Origin: Thunnus maccoyii
Taxonomy: Eukaryota > Chordata > Actinopteri > Scombriformes > Scombridae
Length of the DNA: 64,000 nucleotides
Reading direction: 5' to 3'
Assembly (NCBI RefSeq): GCF_910596095.1
Contig: NC_056543.1
Coordinates: forward strand, 20,400,042-20,464,041
The translations under genes and the position numbers were made by a program. Below, in pieces: positions 47,256 through 58,949 of this stretch (position 1 is its first letter; the number at the start of each line of letters is the position of its first letter). Under the pieces are notes generated by a model, which saw only the letters and a program-made list of their open reading frames with translations, made no database searches and had not been told where the DNA came from.

Positions 47256-48400
47256 TAAGGAAAACAACACTTTGGTATTAAAAAGGATTTCCTTTTTGTG
47301 TAATGTTTATTTCACAAACACATCTGCAGTAAAAACATGGAGCTATTAACATTTTGAGAATTAGCTGTGTTGAGCAGTTTTGTCAGGGAAGTGAGAAGCA
47401 ATATTAGTGAAATCAAAGGAGAATTCTTTCGGCCATGAGTTTATAATTGTTAATGGCCTGGTTATGGTCAGTTGAGATCTGAGAGCCTTCCTTCTCCACA
47501 TCTGTTTCTAAGCGGGTTCTTGATCACCTTCAGTTTGGAGAATGATCGCTCAACTGATGTAGTTGTCACTGGCGATGTAGCACATATTTTAAGGACTTTT
47601 TGTCAGTTAGCAGGGCTACTCAAAAGGTTTGCCCCCCAGATTTCATAACAGTTTCATGACAGGATCTTTATTTTATTTTTTATTTTTTTAACTTTTTAAC
47701 ATGCGTAGGCACAGGTTTATGTTCTACTGATCATCCCTCTCGTTGTTAATGGCTAATGCAAACATACCTTCATCTCTCTCATCGCCTCTCTTGCTGCCTC
47801 TAGCTGCATTTTGCAGATCCCGTTGTATTCAGTTTTATGTCCTTTCTTGGCATTCTGTAATCAAAGGGTAACCCATTGCTAAACTTAATCTCTACAAGTG
47901 CAAGTTAATCCAAGCTGATGCACTTTGAGAAAAGAATAGGTTTCTTTTTAAGGTTTTACTATACTGCGAGGTTAATTTCTAATTTGTACCAAATATATAG
48001 TGGCTAAGTACATATCTAGCTAGCTAGCTACTATCCATCTAGCACATTGTTTTGCATGTTATACAGCTTTGGACAGGCCTACCTTAAAAAACAACTTCGA
48101 AAATACAGTCAACATACATTAGTAATGCATCCTTGATAATATTCAATCCATGCACTCATTTTAATTGCACAAAAGCCTTGCGATGTGACCTACCACACAA
48201 ATTTTAGTAGGATGAAGGTTACAGCTTCTGCACTGACCCAAACAATCTAAAGGGGGTGTGAGTAATACTGTACCAAAATCATTTGAATGGAATAATGTCA
48301 GCTACAATAATTACATGTTTTACAGGAGCTTTATTTTCCTAATGGTCAGCCTACATAAAGAATATATTCTTTTCTACCATAATGGCCAGTTGACTCCATT
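47252..48400. other. Non-coding spacer, nothing specific seen
   Basis: AT-rich sequence with a short (TAGC)n run at about 48017-48031. No exon-like frame, RNA gene or clear element ends were found. Confidence 0.45.
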
Positions 48401-48890
48401 GTATAGGGCACAGTATCCTCATGTTATTTACTGGAAGGGCACTTTCCCCCATACAGGGCACCCTATAGGACATGTTTTCATGTTTTTTCTGTCATTGAAA
48501 GGGCACCCGATCTGCAGTTCCTTATGTTAGACTTAGGGGAAGCCTAAATGGCACTGTTCTCACTTTTATTTCACTAGAAGGGCACCCGTACGGAACCTCC
48601 AGCTCACCCCATTACAATGGAAACTCATAGGGCACTGTATCTTGTGGGGGTTCTTCACAGGGCACTATCACTTTTTGTTCTACTGAAAGGGCACCCATGA
48701 GGGCATGTCATTCCAGATTGTCACATATAGAGGCGCTCCATCAGGCACTTCATCCTGATTTACCCATAACTAAGACAGCGATTACAGAACTTTGATATGT
48801 TTTCTCCTTTATGCGGGCACCTTAGAGGGCATTTTATCATGTTTGCTATACTGTGGGGGCACCACATTTTTTGTCCTTGGGGCACCAGGA
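48400..48890 (+). repeat. Degenerate GGGCAC-containing array
   Basis: At least eleven GGGCAC hexamers in under 500 bp (starts near 48406, 48437, 48456, 48501, 48580, 48630, 48660, 48689, 48815, 48857, 48879), several in the longer context GAAAGGGCACCC or CTRGAAGGGCAC, with T-rich spacers of irregular length. It looks like a strongly decayed minisatellite. Confidence 0.55.
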
Positions 48891-48927
48891 CACACCCCTG
48901 CCCCAAGTCCACCAGTGCATGCACACA

Positions 48928-48960
<33 letters not shown>

Positions 48961-49739
48961 CTAAAGCATTTGTTTTGCTGTCAGCACCGTCATCAAAGAG
49001 AGTGAGAGTGGTCTTCGCGACATTCCTCCATTCAACTCCATTTCTCTCTCTTCACTCATTTTTTCCCTTTTCCCTGATCTTCCTCTCTTACCCTCTCTTC
49101 CTCTGCCTTTATAGACAGGGATAAATAATTTGATCTGGAGGGTTTTGAAATTCCACCACTCTGAGAGGCGTGACGTTAATCTTTTATTATCTGCTCTCTC
49201 ATTCTTCCTCTCCTTTTCTCTTCCATTCCTTTTTCTCCTTATCTCTCTACCAGACCCTCCCTTCCTCCCTCCTGCCTTCCCCCCAAGCCCGTCCTTGCAG
49301 TATTCTAATGATTCATATTTCACATCCACTGCCTTTTCATTTAGCCTGTCTACACCGCTTCAGGGACAGCTACTCACGATCTTAATTGACTGAGGAGATA
49401 TTGGGGCTGGGTAGGTGGCAGAGGTAGAGAGCCATCATCCAACCCCCCACTGCACACAAACAAACGTATATGTGAGAGTGAGACATGGAAGAGGCGTGCG
49501 CACCGTGCTTACTCCAGCATCCACACACATTTGAACAAAAACACATCAATGCATGAGCAGGCATGCAGATTTGCACGCTGTGGTAATTAAGCCGTCGATT
49601 TTTCTTAGGGTCAAGGGAGTGACGCAGGAGAGCAGAGCAGAAATGATGATGTGAAGGAAAGGATGCTCAGATGAGGAGAAATGAGAGGACTCACTCCCTC
49701 CCTTTCTCACCTCTCTCTCTCTCCTCCTCTCTCTCTGTC

Positions 49740-49805
49740 TCTTTGTATCCCCCCCCCCCCCTCCCTACCCCCCCACCCACAACACACACCCACCCACCCC
49801 CAACC
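49740..49805 (+). repeat. Poly-C / CCCA-rich stretch
   Basis: Run of C (49749-49762) followed by CCCACCC units, the complement of a G-rich quadruplex-prone strand. Confidence 0.75.
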
Positions 49806-50656
49806 CATCTCTCTGTCTGTCTGTGCCTCTCTTTGATCTCAGCCTCTGTCCCACACTGCATATTAAGATGCCCGGGCCCTGTTTGGTATTCCGAGGCGGG
49901 CACCAGGATGCCAGTCTCCATATCCTCTCCTCGCTTCTCTCTGAAAGAGAGCAAAAACCCCTCTGTCTGTCTCAAGATGCTTATCCTCACTAAATGGGTC
50001 TGAAATAGCTGGAGAACAGGGCGGGGGAGCGGTGGTGGCGGCAGGGTAGAGAAGAAGAGAGATGCGTGGAGGGGGAGAGGGCGGTAGGGGGGGAAGTTAC
50101 ACCACAGACGGGTGGTGGGGGGCCGAAGGGAGGAGCGGGAAGGGAAGAGAAACAGAGTGATGGGGCTGATTTTAGCTGAGAAGATAATTAAACACTATTA
50201 TCACAATGGGCCAGTAATACAGCCAGCCTGTACATAGAGCAGCCAGCCCTCCCAGGTTTGTCTCACTGAAGGAGGGAAGACGGAACGAGGAAGGAGGGAG
50301 GAAGAGGAGAGCGAAGCACAGATTAATAGGCAGAGGAAGAGCAAGAGAAACAGAGAGGCATGTAGGGGAGAGGGAAAGAGAGAGAGAGAGAGGTAAAATA
50401 GGCAAACAGAATTAGGCCGGGAGAGTGAGTGGGAGAGTTTAGTGGTGGGGTGATTGCTCAGTGTTTGGGATTAACATGACTCTCTCTTCCTCTCTCTATC
50501 TCCCTCTTTATTTCTCTCCCTCTCCTTCTATAAGCCCTGGGGAAGGCACAGCTTTAGTTAAACTGCTCTATTAAACGGCGCCTGCTGAGAAAATCAAATT
50601 ATAACTTCCTTTAATCAGCGAGTATCAGTGGCCCACACAGGAGCAGCCGCCTCTGA

Positions 50657-50660
<4 letters not shown>

Positions 50661-50689
<29 letters not shown>

Positions 50690-50690
50690 A
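50661..50690 (+). repeat. (GA)n microsatellite
   Basis: About 14 GA units after CAGCAC. Confidence 0.9.
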
Positions 50691-50929
50691 GGAGACTGTG
50701 ACTGGAGACCTGAGGGAGGCCGATATGAACCTGTCTCCCGTCTGCTTCAGTTCCCATGGCAACAAGATAGAGTGAGGAGGAATATGGGTTGTGGAATGTC
50801 TGCATCTATCTGTTTCCTCTCGGTAAGCATTCATACACAAAGATAGCAGAGAGGAAGAGAATACACTCAGTGAGTCAGGGTGCTCTTCCTTTTGGGTGGT
50901 ATTTCAAGGTGGGTACACACACACACACA

Positions 50930-51512
50930 CAGGGGCGGACTTTCCCATTAGGCAAGGTTGGCAACTGCCTGGGGCCCCCAACTAAAAGGGCCCCAAACAG
51001 CTATAGATTTATTATGATGTTTAGATATGAAAAATATTGAATTATGTTACTATTTTAACTCATTGTATCCCAAAATAACTTACAAAAGGCCTCCAAAGCA
51101 CTTAAAAATATGAAACTGTATACTTCTACTTCAGAGGAAAACATTGTACTACTACATTTACCTGACAAATGTTACTGGATATGTTGCAGATTCAGATTTT
51201 ACTCACAAAATATAACAATTAAAATATGATGCATTATTATTCATTAAACTATCCAGCATTATAAGTAACTTTAAGTACATTGTGCTAATAATGCCTCTCT
51301 TTCACTCTTCACTTTAAGTAAAAATTTGAATGCAGGACTTTTTCTTTTACTGTGCAGTATTAATAGTTTTACTATTCATAGTTTTACTTCAGAAAAAAGT
51401 GTGGATTACTTCTTGTATCACTGCCAATACCAACATTCCCAGTTAGAGAAAGGGTGAAAATAAAGCAAGACGGCGCTTGCCTGGGGCCCCCAAATCACTA
51501 TATCCAGCCCTG
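50930..51512. mobile_element. hAT-like MITE inserted in a (CA)n tract
   Basis: Begins CAGGGGCGGACTTTCCC and ends TATCCAGCCCTG (minus strand CAGGGCTGGATA), flanked on both sides by CACACACA (50922-50929, 51513-51520). That is consistent with an 8-bp hAT duplication, although the (CA)n context makes the match weak evidence alone. GGGGCCCCC blocks lie near both ends in inverted arrangement. Its 3' half is shared with 12829-13243. Non-coding. Confidence 0.7.
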
Positions 51513-51599
51513 CACACACACTCACAACTCTTGTCATCCATGTCTCCCAGCCCCTTTGAGCCCCTGTGAGCTCCTGTGAGCCCCTGATCTCAGTTCCTG

Positions 51600-51830
51600 T
51601 AAGGCCTCAACCACGTAAAGGCATAATAGACTCGTGCAATCATAAATCCTTCTCGTTAGGAGGTGATCTAATCACTCTCGCCTCTGATTAGTCATTAACA
51701 GTCCAGTTAGTGAAATGGTGAGACGTAGGTGGGTGGGCAACTGCTTATAGATCTCCGGGGTCTGCCTCGACTCGTTAATGATAAGTTAATTAACATTGTT
51801 TCAGTCCTGGAGCTTGTTTACACTCACCTG
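51600..51830. promoter_or_regulatory. Candidate conserved non-coding element (unproven)
   Basis: Non-repetitive block inside the repeat-dense region, with homeodomain-type TAATTA/TTAATTAAC and TGATTAGTCATTA motifs, e.g. 'gatctaatcactctcgcctctgattagtcattaac' and 'cgttaatgataagttaattaacattg'. No exon-like frame. Its composition resembles vertebrate developmental enhancers; that is inference only. Confidence 0.25.
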
Positions 51831-52943
51831 CCACAAGGAAGAGTCAGAGAAAACACCGCTGCAGGCAACAGTAAACAAGGGTGGGAGTGAAAAGACGGGA
51901 AGGCGGAAGGGAGGAAATGGGGTGAAATGATGTTGAAACTTATAATTGAATCCAATCTAATTTTTATGTTTAAATTGGAACAAAGTGTCCAAAAGAGAGG
52001 AAGATGCCTACCAAGAATAGAATAGATCAGGCCAAGTGGTAGCATCCTAGTGCATCAGCCATCATTAGGGATCTGTGAGGCAGTGCTTGTCTCTGTTACT
52101 CATAGCAACACTGCATACCAAGATAATAGGCTGACTGATGATTGGTCAGGCTGCCACACTCTGGTAAATGACCTCACTGCTGTGTGAGTGAGCTCACTGT
52201 CTCAGTATTTTGATAACCCAGCCAGTCCTGGCGTTCTTCTCAGCACCACCACCAAACCTGTTGATGACCAAACCCAATTACCAATTCTTCCTGCACAGCA
52301 GCCCTGAAGACACACATCCCCATTTCCCAAACTCACTACACCTCCCAGTCTTCCCACAGCCAGCCAGGTCTGAGGCCAGCTGTGTTTTTGTTAATATTCT
52401 ACACGTTAATTTGAATAAGACACTGTCTTTATCAGCGTAATGTGGAAATATTGCTCCTCCATTTCCACCGCCTCATCCTTCCTCTTTGTGTCTAAAGTGC
52501 GTCTCACCAGCATAAGACTGTTTATCGAAGCTTTAAATAATGCAGATGGTAATATGATAAGTGAACAGTCAATGTTGGTGTCCTGCTTAAACACACACAC
52601 ATACACACACACGCACAGAGATGATGCACAAACACCCACACAGGAAAGCAAACACACAAACATAGCATTTACAGTGCAATAAATATAATTCTCCGGTTGT
52701 TTTAATGTAACACTGGGCAGAATTTGGATTTTGTGGAGTATTCTGGGTTAGTCATGCCAGAGAGTTGCAGCGCTGGAGAGCCAGAACATCGACCTGAAGA
52801 GCTTTGCTAGTGTGCATGTCTAATGCAACCCAGTCTGGGAATACTGCCAGTCTACTGTTACTCCACCAGTGGGGTTTATCATACACACATGCACACACCC
52901 ACACACTTGTACACTCACAGAGAACCAGAGAGGGAGGGGAGCG

Positions 52944-52948
<5 letters not shown>

Positions 52949-52974
<26 letters not shown>

Positions 52975-53000
52975 AGGCTATGTGTGTGTGTGTGAGAGAG
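52949..53000 (+). repeat. (GT)n microsatellites
   Basis: Two short GT runs (52949-52974 and 52980-52994) flanking TAGGCTA. Confidence 0.85.
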
Positions 53001-53399
53001 AGGCAGAGCTTTGTGGAGTGTCACTGATCTCTACTAGCATGCACAAACATGTCCAACGTAGCCATGGCCTGCTTGTCAAAAGTCACAAATATGCAGCTCA
53101 CATCCCATGATTTTGTGTCGTATGTGTGTCATCCAAAAATACTTGCTACGTTAAAGCCTTTTACGGCTCTACAGCTGTGTACGATATATGCAGAGAGGCA
53201 TGGTATGCTAGAAAGAAAGAAAAAAGTGTTTCAGCAGAGACTCAAATAAACCAAATGACTTATTACTGTACTGTAGGTTCACATAGTCATAGAGATCTAG
53301 GTTCCTATAATCTCACAGTAATTAAACAGTGCACCAGCACAAAAATATGGAAGTTTAATGATGATATCAGAGCTGAAAGAATTAGTCGATCAGCAGAAA

Positions 53400-53730
53400 A
53401 TTAACCCGCAACAACTGACTACAACTATTGGAGGGATTGCCATGAAATGTTTTGCCTATATTCATGGTCCTTGGAGGATGAATCATGCTGACTTTGGTAA
53501 TCCCCTGACTTTTCCTCACTTATCCAGAGAAATATCTCAACATCTACTACATGATTTGTCACATTTTATTCAGACATTCATGATTCCCAGACAATGAATC
53601 CTATTCACTTTGGTAATCCCCTGAATTTTCTTCTAACGCCCCCGTGAGGTTCACATTTGTGGTTCAGAGTAAAATATGTCAACAACTCTTGGATGTGTTG
53701 CCATAAAATTTGTTACAGACATTCATGCTT
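53400..53730. repeat. Dispersed repeat, second copy of the 2400-2930 family
   Basis: Shares 'caacta-ttggagggattgccatgaaat...cattcatggtccttggaggatgaat...ctgacttttcctc' and a second round 'caacaactcttggatgtgttgccataaaattt-gttacagacattcatg' with the MORC3 intron copy. Non-coding. Confidence 0.6.
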
Positions 53731-53739
53731 CCTTCAGAA

Positions 53740-55340
53740 ATTTACTATTTTCTGGTTTAGATGGTTAATCAAGAAAATAACTGACAGATTAATTGAAAAC
53801 AGAAATTATCATTGGTCTTAATGACACAAGTACTGGGAACAAATTTTTTTAGCATGACCTCCCTATTTTTTGTGCGTTCATTTCCAAAATCTGCTGTTAG
53901 AAGAGCCCTTTTCCTGGTGTTTTGGCACCGTCAACATTGTGAGCAAAGGAAACGCGGTTCTTACTCATTTCTAGTGACGGAACTCCTTATAAAAGCTCAA
54001 AAGATATAATAAATTCACGATTCTGTCCTCTTGAATGTCCTCAGTTTGCAAAAACATCTTCACTTTGAGAATCTAAATCAGTGCTCATAAAGAGAGTACA
54101 CTAGCACACAAACACACACACATACAATCAGGACTGCTAATAATGTGTGCACTTAAACACCAATTCATTCAATCCCCAGATGTTATGATTATACATTTGG
54201 CTTAGTTTTGAAATGTATCTTGATTAAATATTGAGAAGGACCACTCTTGCATTGCATGTCCTTAATGTTTCACTCTTCCTCTGAGGCTTGTGATGAGTAT
54301 GTATGCGTGTGTGTGCATGTGCTGTGGCAGAAATAATTTTGTTTGTCAAGTGGCATCGGTCTATTTTTCACTGTCATTCACTACTTTGCTCATCAGGAAC
54401 ACTATTGAAACTACATTGCACTGAATAACCCTCCCTCAAAGAAAAGGAATGAAGGGCGGTGGAGTGATAAGCCAGAATTTTTCGAAGAGTAGATGTCGTT
54501 TTATTCTGTTTTTCTTCATGTAATGTTAAACAATGTGAATCATGAATGATGACCATCTCTTATTGATATAAATGGAGTGGACCCATTATTATAAATACCC
54601 CTCATTATAATGCATAACCTCCTCTTTTGTTTTATTATGTTCTTTTGATGATTGGAGTTTGCATTATTACACCCACAACTGTAAAAATATGATGATTCTA
54701 GGGTTATGAACACAGCAATGATGCGACTAATGAAGTAAATTGTTGACAATAAAGTTCAAAAACTGATGTGTATGGGTTCATGTTGAAGGGGAACACCATC
54801 AGTTTGACACATACAGTAAGGGTTAGTCATGAGTACTACTCAGCCTCTACATTGATAACAGTTGCATGATGTCTTCTGAAGGACTTTGTCAAGTCTGACA
54901 CAATTACCCCTGATGATGCAATCATGGTTATCTCATCTTACACCTGGAGATTCCAAATTTCCAAGAGAAAGTATGTGCCAGAAACTGGAGGTGTGAAGTT
55001 TGAAAGACATGGAAACGCTGAGATGATCTAATGAAAAGATGCTTATTGGTTGAATTATGAGAAACGTAGGATCTAGGTTTGTTTGAACTTGACCGATACT
55101 ATGGGCCAATAAAAATCTGGCATATCAGAGCCTCTACTGCTTTGATTTTGACCATTAAAAAAAATCTATCTCTCGTAATTCCTCCAGTTTTATGGAAGAA
55201 CAACACTAAAACACTGCAGTACCTCTTTGATACAAAATGTTGGTGCAGATAATTAAGTGCTTAAAAAAGAACAAGCATCAGGATAAAAAATACCAAAAAT
55301 GTTAGTTCTGTATCAGCAGTGACAGTAATGTTTGACCAAT
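53740..55340. other. Non-coding spacer, nothing specific seen
   Basis: AT-rich sequence with short CA runs near 54110. No exon-like frame or element termini were recognised. Confidence 0.45.
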
Positions 55341-55348
55341 ACCATAGA

Positions 55349-55643
55349 AGGGCTTTTACTAACCATTATTTTTTTTTTTTATCATCAATTAATTTGCTAA
55401 CTATTTCCCAATCAATACTCATTTGATTTATATCAGAAGACACAGAAAAGTGCCAATCACAAATTCCTAAAGTCAAAGGTGATATTTTCAAATCTGGACA
55501 AACAGTCCAGACCTTATTAAGTATTCACTTTCTCATAGAGCAGCTGGAACAACAGATGTTTAGCATTTTTTAATTAAAAAAAATACTTCTAACGATAAAT
55601 CAACTATCAAAATAGTATGCTCAATACATAATTTCAGCTCTAA
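55349..55643. mobile_element. 'AGGGCT...ACTAACCATTATT' element, copy 3
   Basis: Left AGGGCTTTTACTAACCATTATT and right CATAATTTCAGCTCT match the ends of the 21459-21790 copy. The interior is more diverged. Confidence 0.5.
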
Positions 55644-55899
55644 ACGCCAATACTGCTTGTTTTAAAAATTGATTGCACAGATGCTGGTGATTTTGTGCAA
55701 AAAAAAAGAAAAAAAGAAAAAAAACTTCCACAAGTTTGATACGCAACGATTACGTTATTTCATATGAAGTTCGAAGTCACCACAAAGACGAGGGCACAAC
55801 TCCGAAAAACAATAAGAAAGGTGACTTTAAAAAAAACAAAACAGCACAGTTTAGGTGTTGTTGTCCTCTTCTTCTGTGTGTTTATATTTTTACAGTGTT

Positions 55900-57200
55900 T
55901 GTTACATGGAGGTGGACACTAGTGTCTCTCTGCTGTCCGACAGTAACATCCTCACTGGCACACAGACCTGACCTAGAATTGCTACTTAGAATTCGGGCTA
56001 AACCATCGCGCTGCAGCGGAGGGGGGGTGGGGGGGAGAGCAACGACAGGAAATCTTGACTGGGATGCAATGGAGTAGGACCACTGGAAAGCTCGGGCGAA
56101 AGGGGGGAGACATATTTCTATTTTATAATGGTGCCGTGATAATGTTGTGATTTGATAAGTGTGCGCTATTTATCCGTCGTTCGAGGAAAACGGAGATTAA
56201 GCTAACATTCCAGGTGAGCGTTCATTTGTCCAAATCCAGGTGAAAAGTGTCGGTGGCACAGCTCGCCTCCTGGCAACGGGCACACGCGGGTCCTCCTCCC
56301 GGGGACATCTCACTCCGGTATCCGTTCTTCTCTGCCTCTGTCCCCGAAGGCTGGCTAGCAAACCCACCGTCGCGTCTGGCCTGGCAGACAGTGAGCACCC
56401 TTTCAACCGGCAATGCCGATTTTTCCAGCGCAACAAAAGCGGATTATTCACGATGTTTTCGGCATGGTGTAAAACCCGCGGAGAAATATTGGTTTTTACC
56501 CCATTATACTGGAGGACCGCCCGTGCTTCGTGAAAATGAAAAAAGGATACAATGCAGCATGCATGTTCTGCATTCTTCAGGAGTACCACACCGTTGGTAT
56601 TGTATTTTCTTTATTAAAAATGTGTTTGATATGAATTATAAGCGCGCAGCGAGATTATAGGCCTCGGCTGCTGATTGTGTCGGCCAGCCCTATCATCTGC
56701 CGAGCGATTTAATTGTTACATTGTTAACGGAGCTAGCAGAACTTGAAAATGAACGTTTTCCTAAGGAGGGTCGAAATTGTTTTATTAGCAGACTAAGCCC
56801 TGAAATGTAGCTCATTTTGTACGTGTTTTTTTGTGTGTGCTCGTGGCCCGACGTCGTTGTTCTCGCTCTCGCCGCCGTCCAGTGCCTCCCTCTTCGGGGA
56901 AGACTTTGTTTGCGCTGGCCGAGGCTCCATGAATGCAAGTGCTGAAAGTCCTCCCTTCCCCCCCAGTTCTCTGGCGAAACAGGAACAACTTCTTTTAGGA
57001 AAAAGAAAAAAAAAGTTCCTGGAGTTTCAAGCGCCATGGAATTACTTTGTCCGCCAAGAGTTGTCCAGTGAGGCGCTGAGATTTCAGGGGGGAGTCTAGT
57101 CTCTGTAGATGTTGTGTGCTTTAAGTTTATTTGTGGAGTTTTAGGTTTGTAGATGTCTGTGTGTATTTTAGGACGACTTCCTCGAGTAGGCCCGTTTGTG
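55900..57200 (+). promoter_or_regulatory. CpG-rich region, possible promoter of a downstream gene
   Basis: Local rise in CG dinucleotides compared with the flanks (e.g. 56230-56420 and 56850-56920). A consensus splice donor CAG|GTGAGC follows 56213. No frame here resembles a known protein. It may be the untranslated first exon and promoter of a gene whose coding part lies beyond 64000. Confidence 0.35.
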
Positions 57201-57609
57201 AATAACTTGTGTGGCATTGTGCTGTGTTACCTTGGCAAGACCAGAGAGCTAAACATGGCAAAGAATGTATTCAGTCGTCTATTTTTACCAATTTTTGTTT
57301 AACTTGTGAGGGGAAAAATATCCACAGGTCCTATAGTGAAACAGTGTTTGAGCAAATGACATCTTATACCTGCAGTTGTTTGGGATTTTGGGAATCTCCT
57401 CCCCTGATAAAGTCACCCTAGTGTCCTTTCGAGTTAATTAAGCATTTATTTTCCTTTTTATAACATTTTGCTAGGACTTCATTCAATTTTCCCAATAAAT
57501 GTGTATCTGCTAAAAAAAAAAATGGCTTGACGCTATGTTTTTTCTCTCTTATAACTGTAAAGAGAAAATCTCAGCAGCTTTTTTGCTTTGTTGCAGTTTA
57601 AATTTGAGT

Positions 57610-57770
57610 CCTTTTAGCTGATGCTGTGATTCAGAGCGACTCCTGAGTTCGCAGGTAGGGGGTCAGTGTCTTGTCCAAGGACAGTTTCAAAGCATACATG
57701 CCAGTCGCTTCTTGTTACAGGACTCTGGTCTCCTCAATTGCTAGGCAACACTGCTGCCCGCCATTAACAT
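57610..57770 (-). repeat. Dispersed repeat fragment
   Basis: 'agctgatgctgtgattcagagcgactc...ttgctaggcaacactgctgcccgcc' resembles the common fish repeat that carries 'caaagcgactta' and 'gccactgctgcccgcc' phrases. Boundaries are uncertain. Confidence 0.4.
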
Positions 57771-58182
57771 GTATCTGTTGCATCTGTTCATATTTATCCT
57801 TTCTATACTCACTACTTCTGCTCTATTTTCTTCGCATTGTTGAGATAAAAAAAAAAAAAGTCATACGTTTGCTCCCACAAGTGTATGTTCGGAGGAAGGA
57901 GGAAGTCCTCTAGGATGCATAGAAGCAAGGACACTCTTGATAGAGTATCATGCACCGTCTTGTAGTCCCTTATGTGCACACAGGTCGATAACTGAACTAT
58001 AAATGAGTGTCTGGGTTAAAAACGTGAGTATACGCTGCTAGTGTAGCCCCTAATGACCTGAGCTTTGCACTGGTTATGTGTTTGTTACATGTTGGGCTTG
58101 TGAACATGAGTGACTGAGTGCTTTTCCTTGCCGTTTGCTTGTTTGCGTGTCACCCGATGAGCAAAGTTCTCCTCTGTTCCAG

Positions 58183-58348
58183 GTGTGAATGACTTGTGGC
58201 TGTAGGGTGTCGTGAGTGGGCCAGGTTCCTGCACAGCCTCCGTGGCTGACTGGGAGGAGTCGAGTGGAGAGCAGACATCAGTGCACAGGGGACCCGAGGC
58301 CTGGTTCTCCATATGAGGCCCGGCTGAAAGGGCAGGGGGGCTTCTGAG
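58183..58348 (+). other. Possible non-coding 5' exon
   Basis: 166-nt GC-richer block with a good acceptor (CTCCTCTGTTCCAG at 58182) and donor (TTCTGAG|GTAACC). All three frames contain stops, so if it is an exon it is untranslated. It would pair naturally with the donor at 56214. Confidence 0.3.
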
Positions 58349-58571
58349 GTAACCCAGCTCATCTCTGGCTTTCTTTCTCTCTCTCTCTTTTTTTTTTTTG
58401 TTTTTTTTCACACTCTTATCGCACAGTTTCTTACATACACATCTCCCTCAACTTCTTAAAAACATACATCCAAAACGGACTGCACATGAATACTTTTCTC
58501 TTATCCTCATTTCTTTCTTTGCTTCATCTCTTCATAAGAATACCTCTAGAAATGCACACAAGTAACACATG

Positions 58572-58890
58572 GGCTGTGTCTGAAATCACTTCCTATTTAC
58601 TATATAATGCACAATATGTACTGCCCACCATTTTATTCTGTGAGTGTGAAATCTATACACTCCATAGTGCCCTCAAAAAATGGTTAAGCTGACAATCCCG
58701 CAATGCAATGCGTCACATTTAATATATGCAAAAATCATCAGCCATCTGAGTGTATTCCTGTAAGCAATGACGCAAAATGATGATTGAAGTGTCTGAAATC
58801 ACGATATACTGCTCATACAGTAGAGTACTGAGTTTCTGATATATTGGGAATAGTAAATGTGTGAACAAGGGAGCGATTTTGGACACAGCC
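58572..58890. mobile_element. MITE with GGCTGTGTC ends
   Basis: GGCTGTGTCTGAAATC at 58572 is inverted at 58874-58890 (minus strand GGCTGTGTCCAAAATC), 14 of 16 matching. About 320 bp, non-coding, with 'tactatataatgcacaatatgtactgcc' inside. Confidence 0.65.
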
Positions 58891-58949
58891 GTGGTGTTGA
58901 AGTAATGTATGTAAGTGTGGTTTTCACCATATTTAGGAATAAGTAAAGC

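Noticed and set aside
48400..48890. CRISPR-like array
   Set aside because: The repeat is only about 6-12 bp, spacing is irregular, and the genome is vertebrate.
56197..57217. Frames of 130-174 codons in the CpG-rich region
   Set aside because: Overlapping in several frames and both strands, none with recognisable domains. CpG-rich DNA has few stops.
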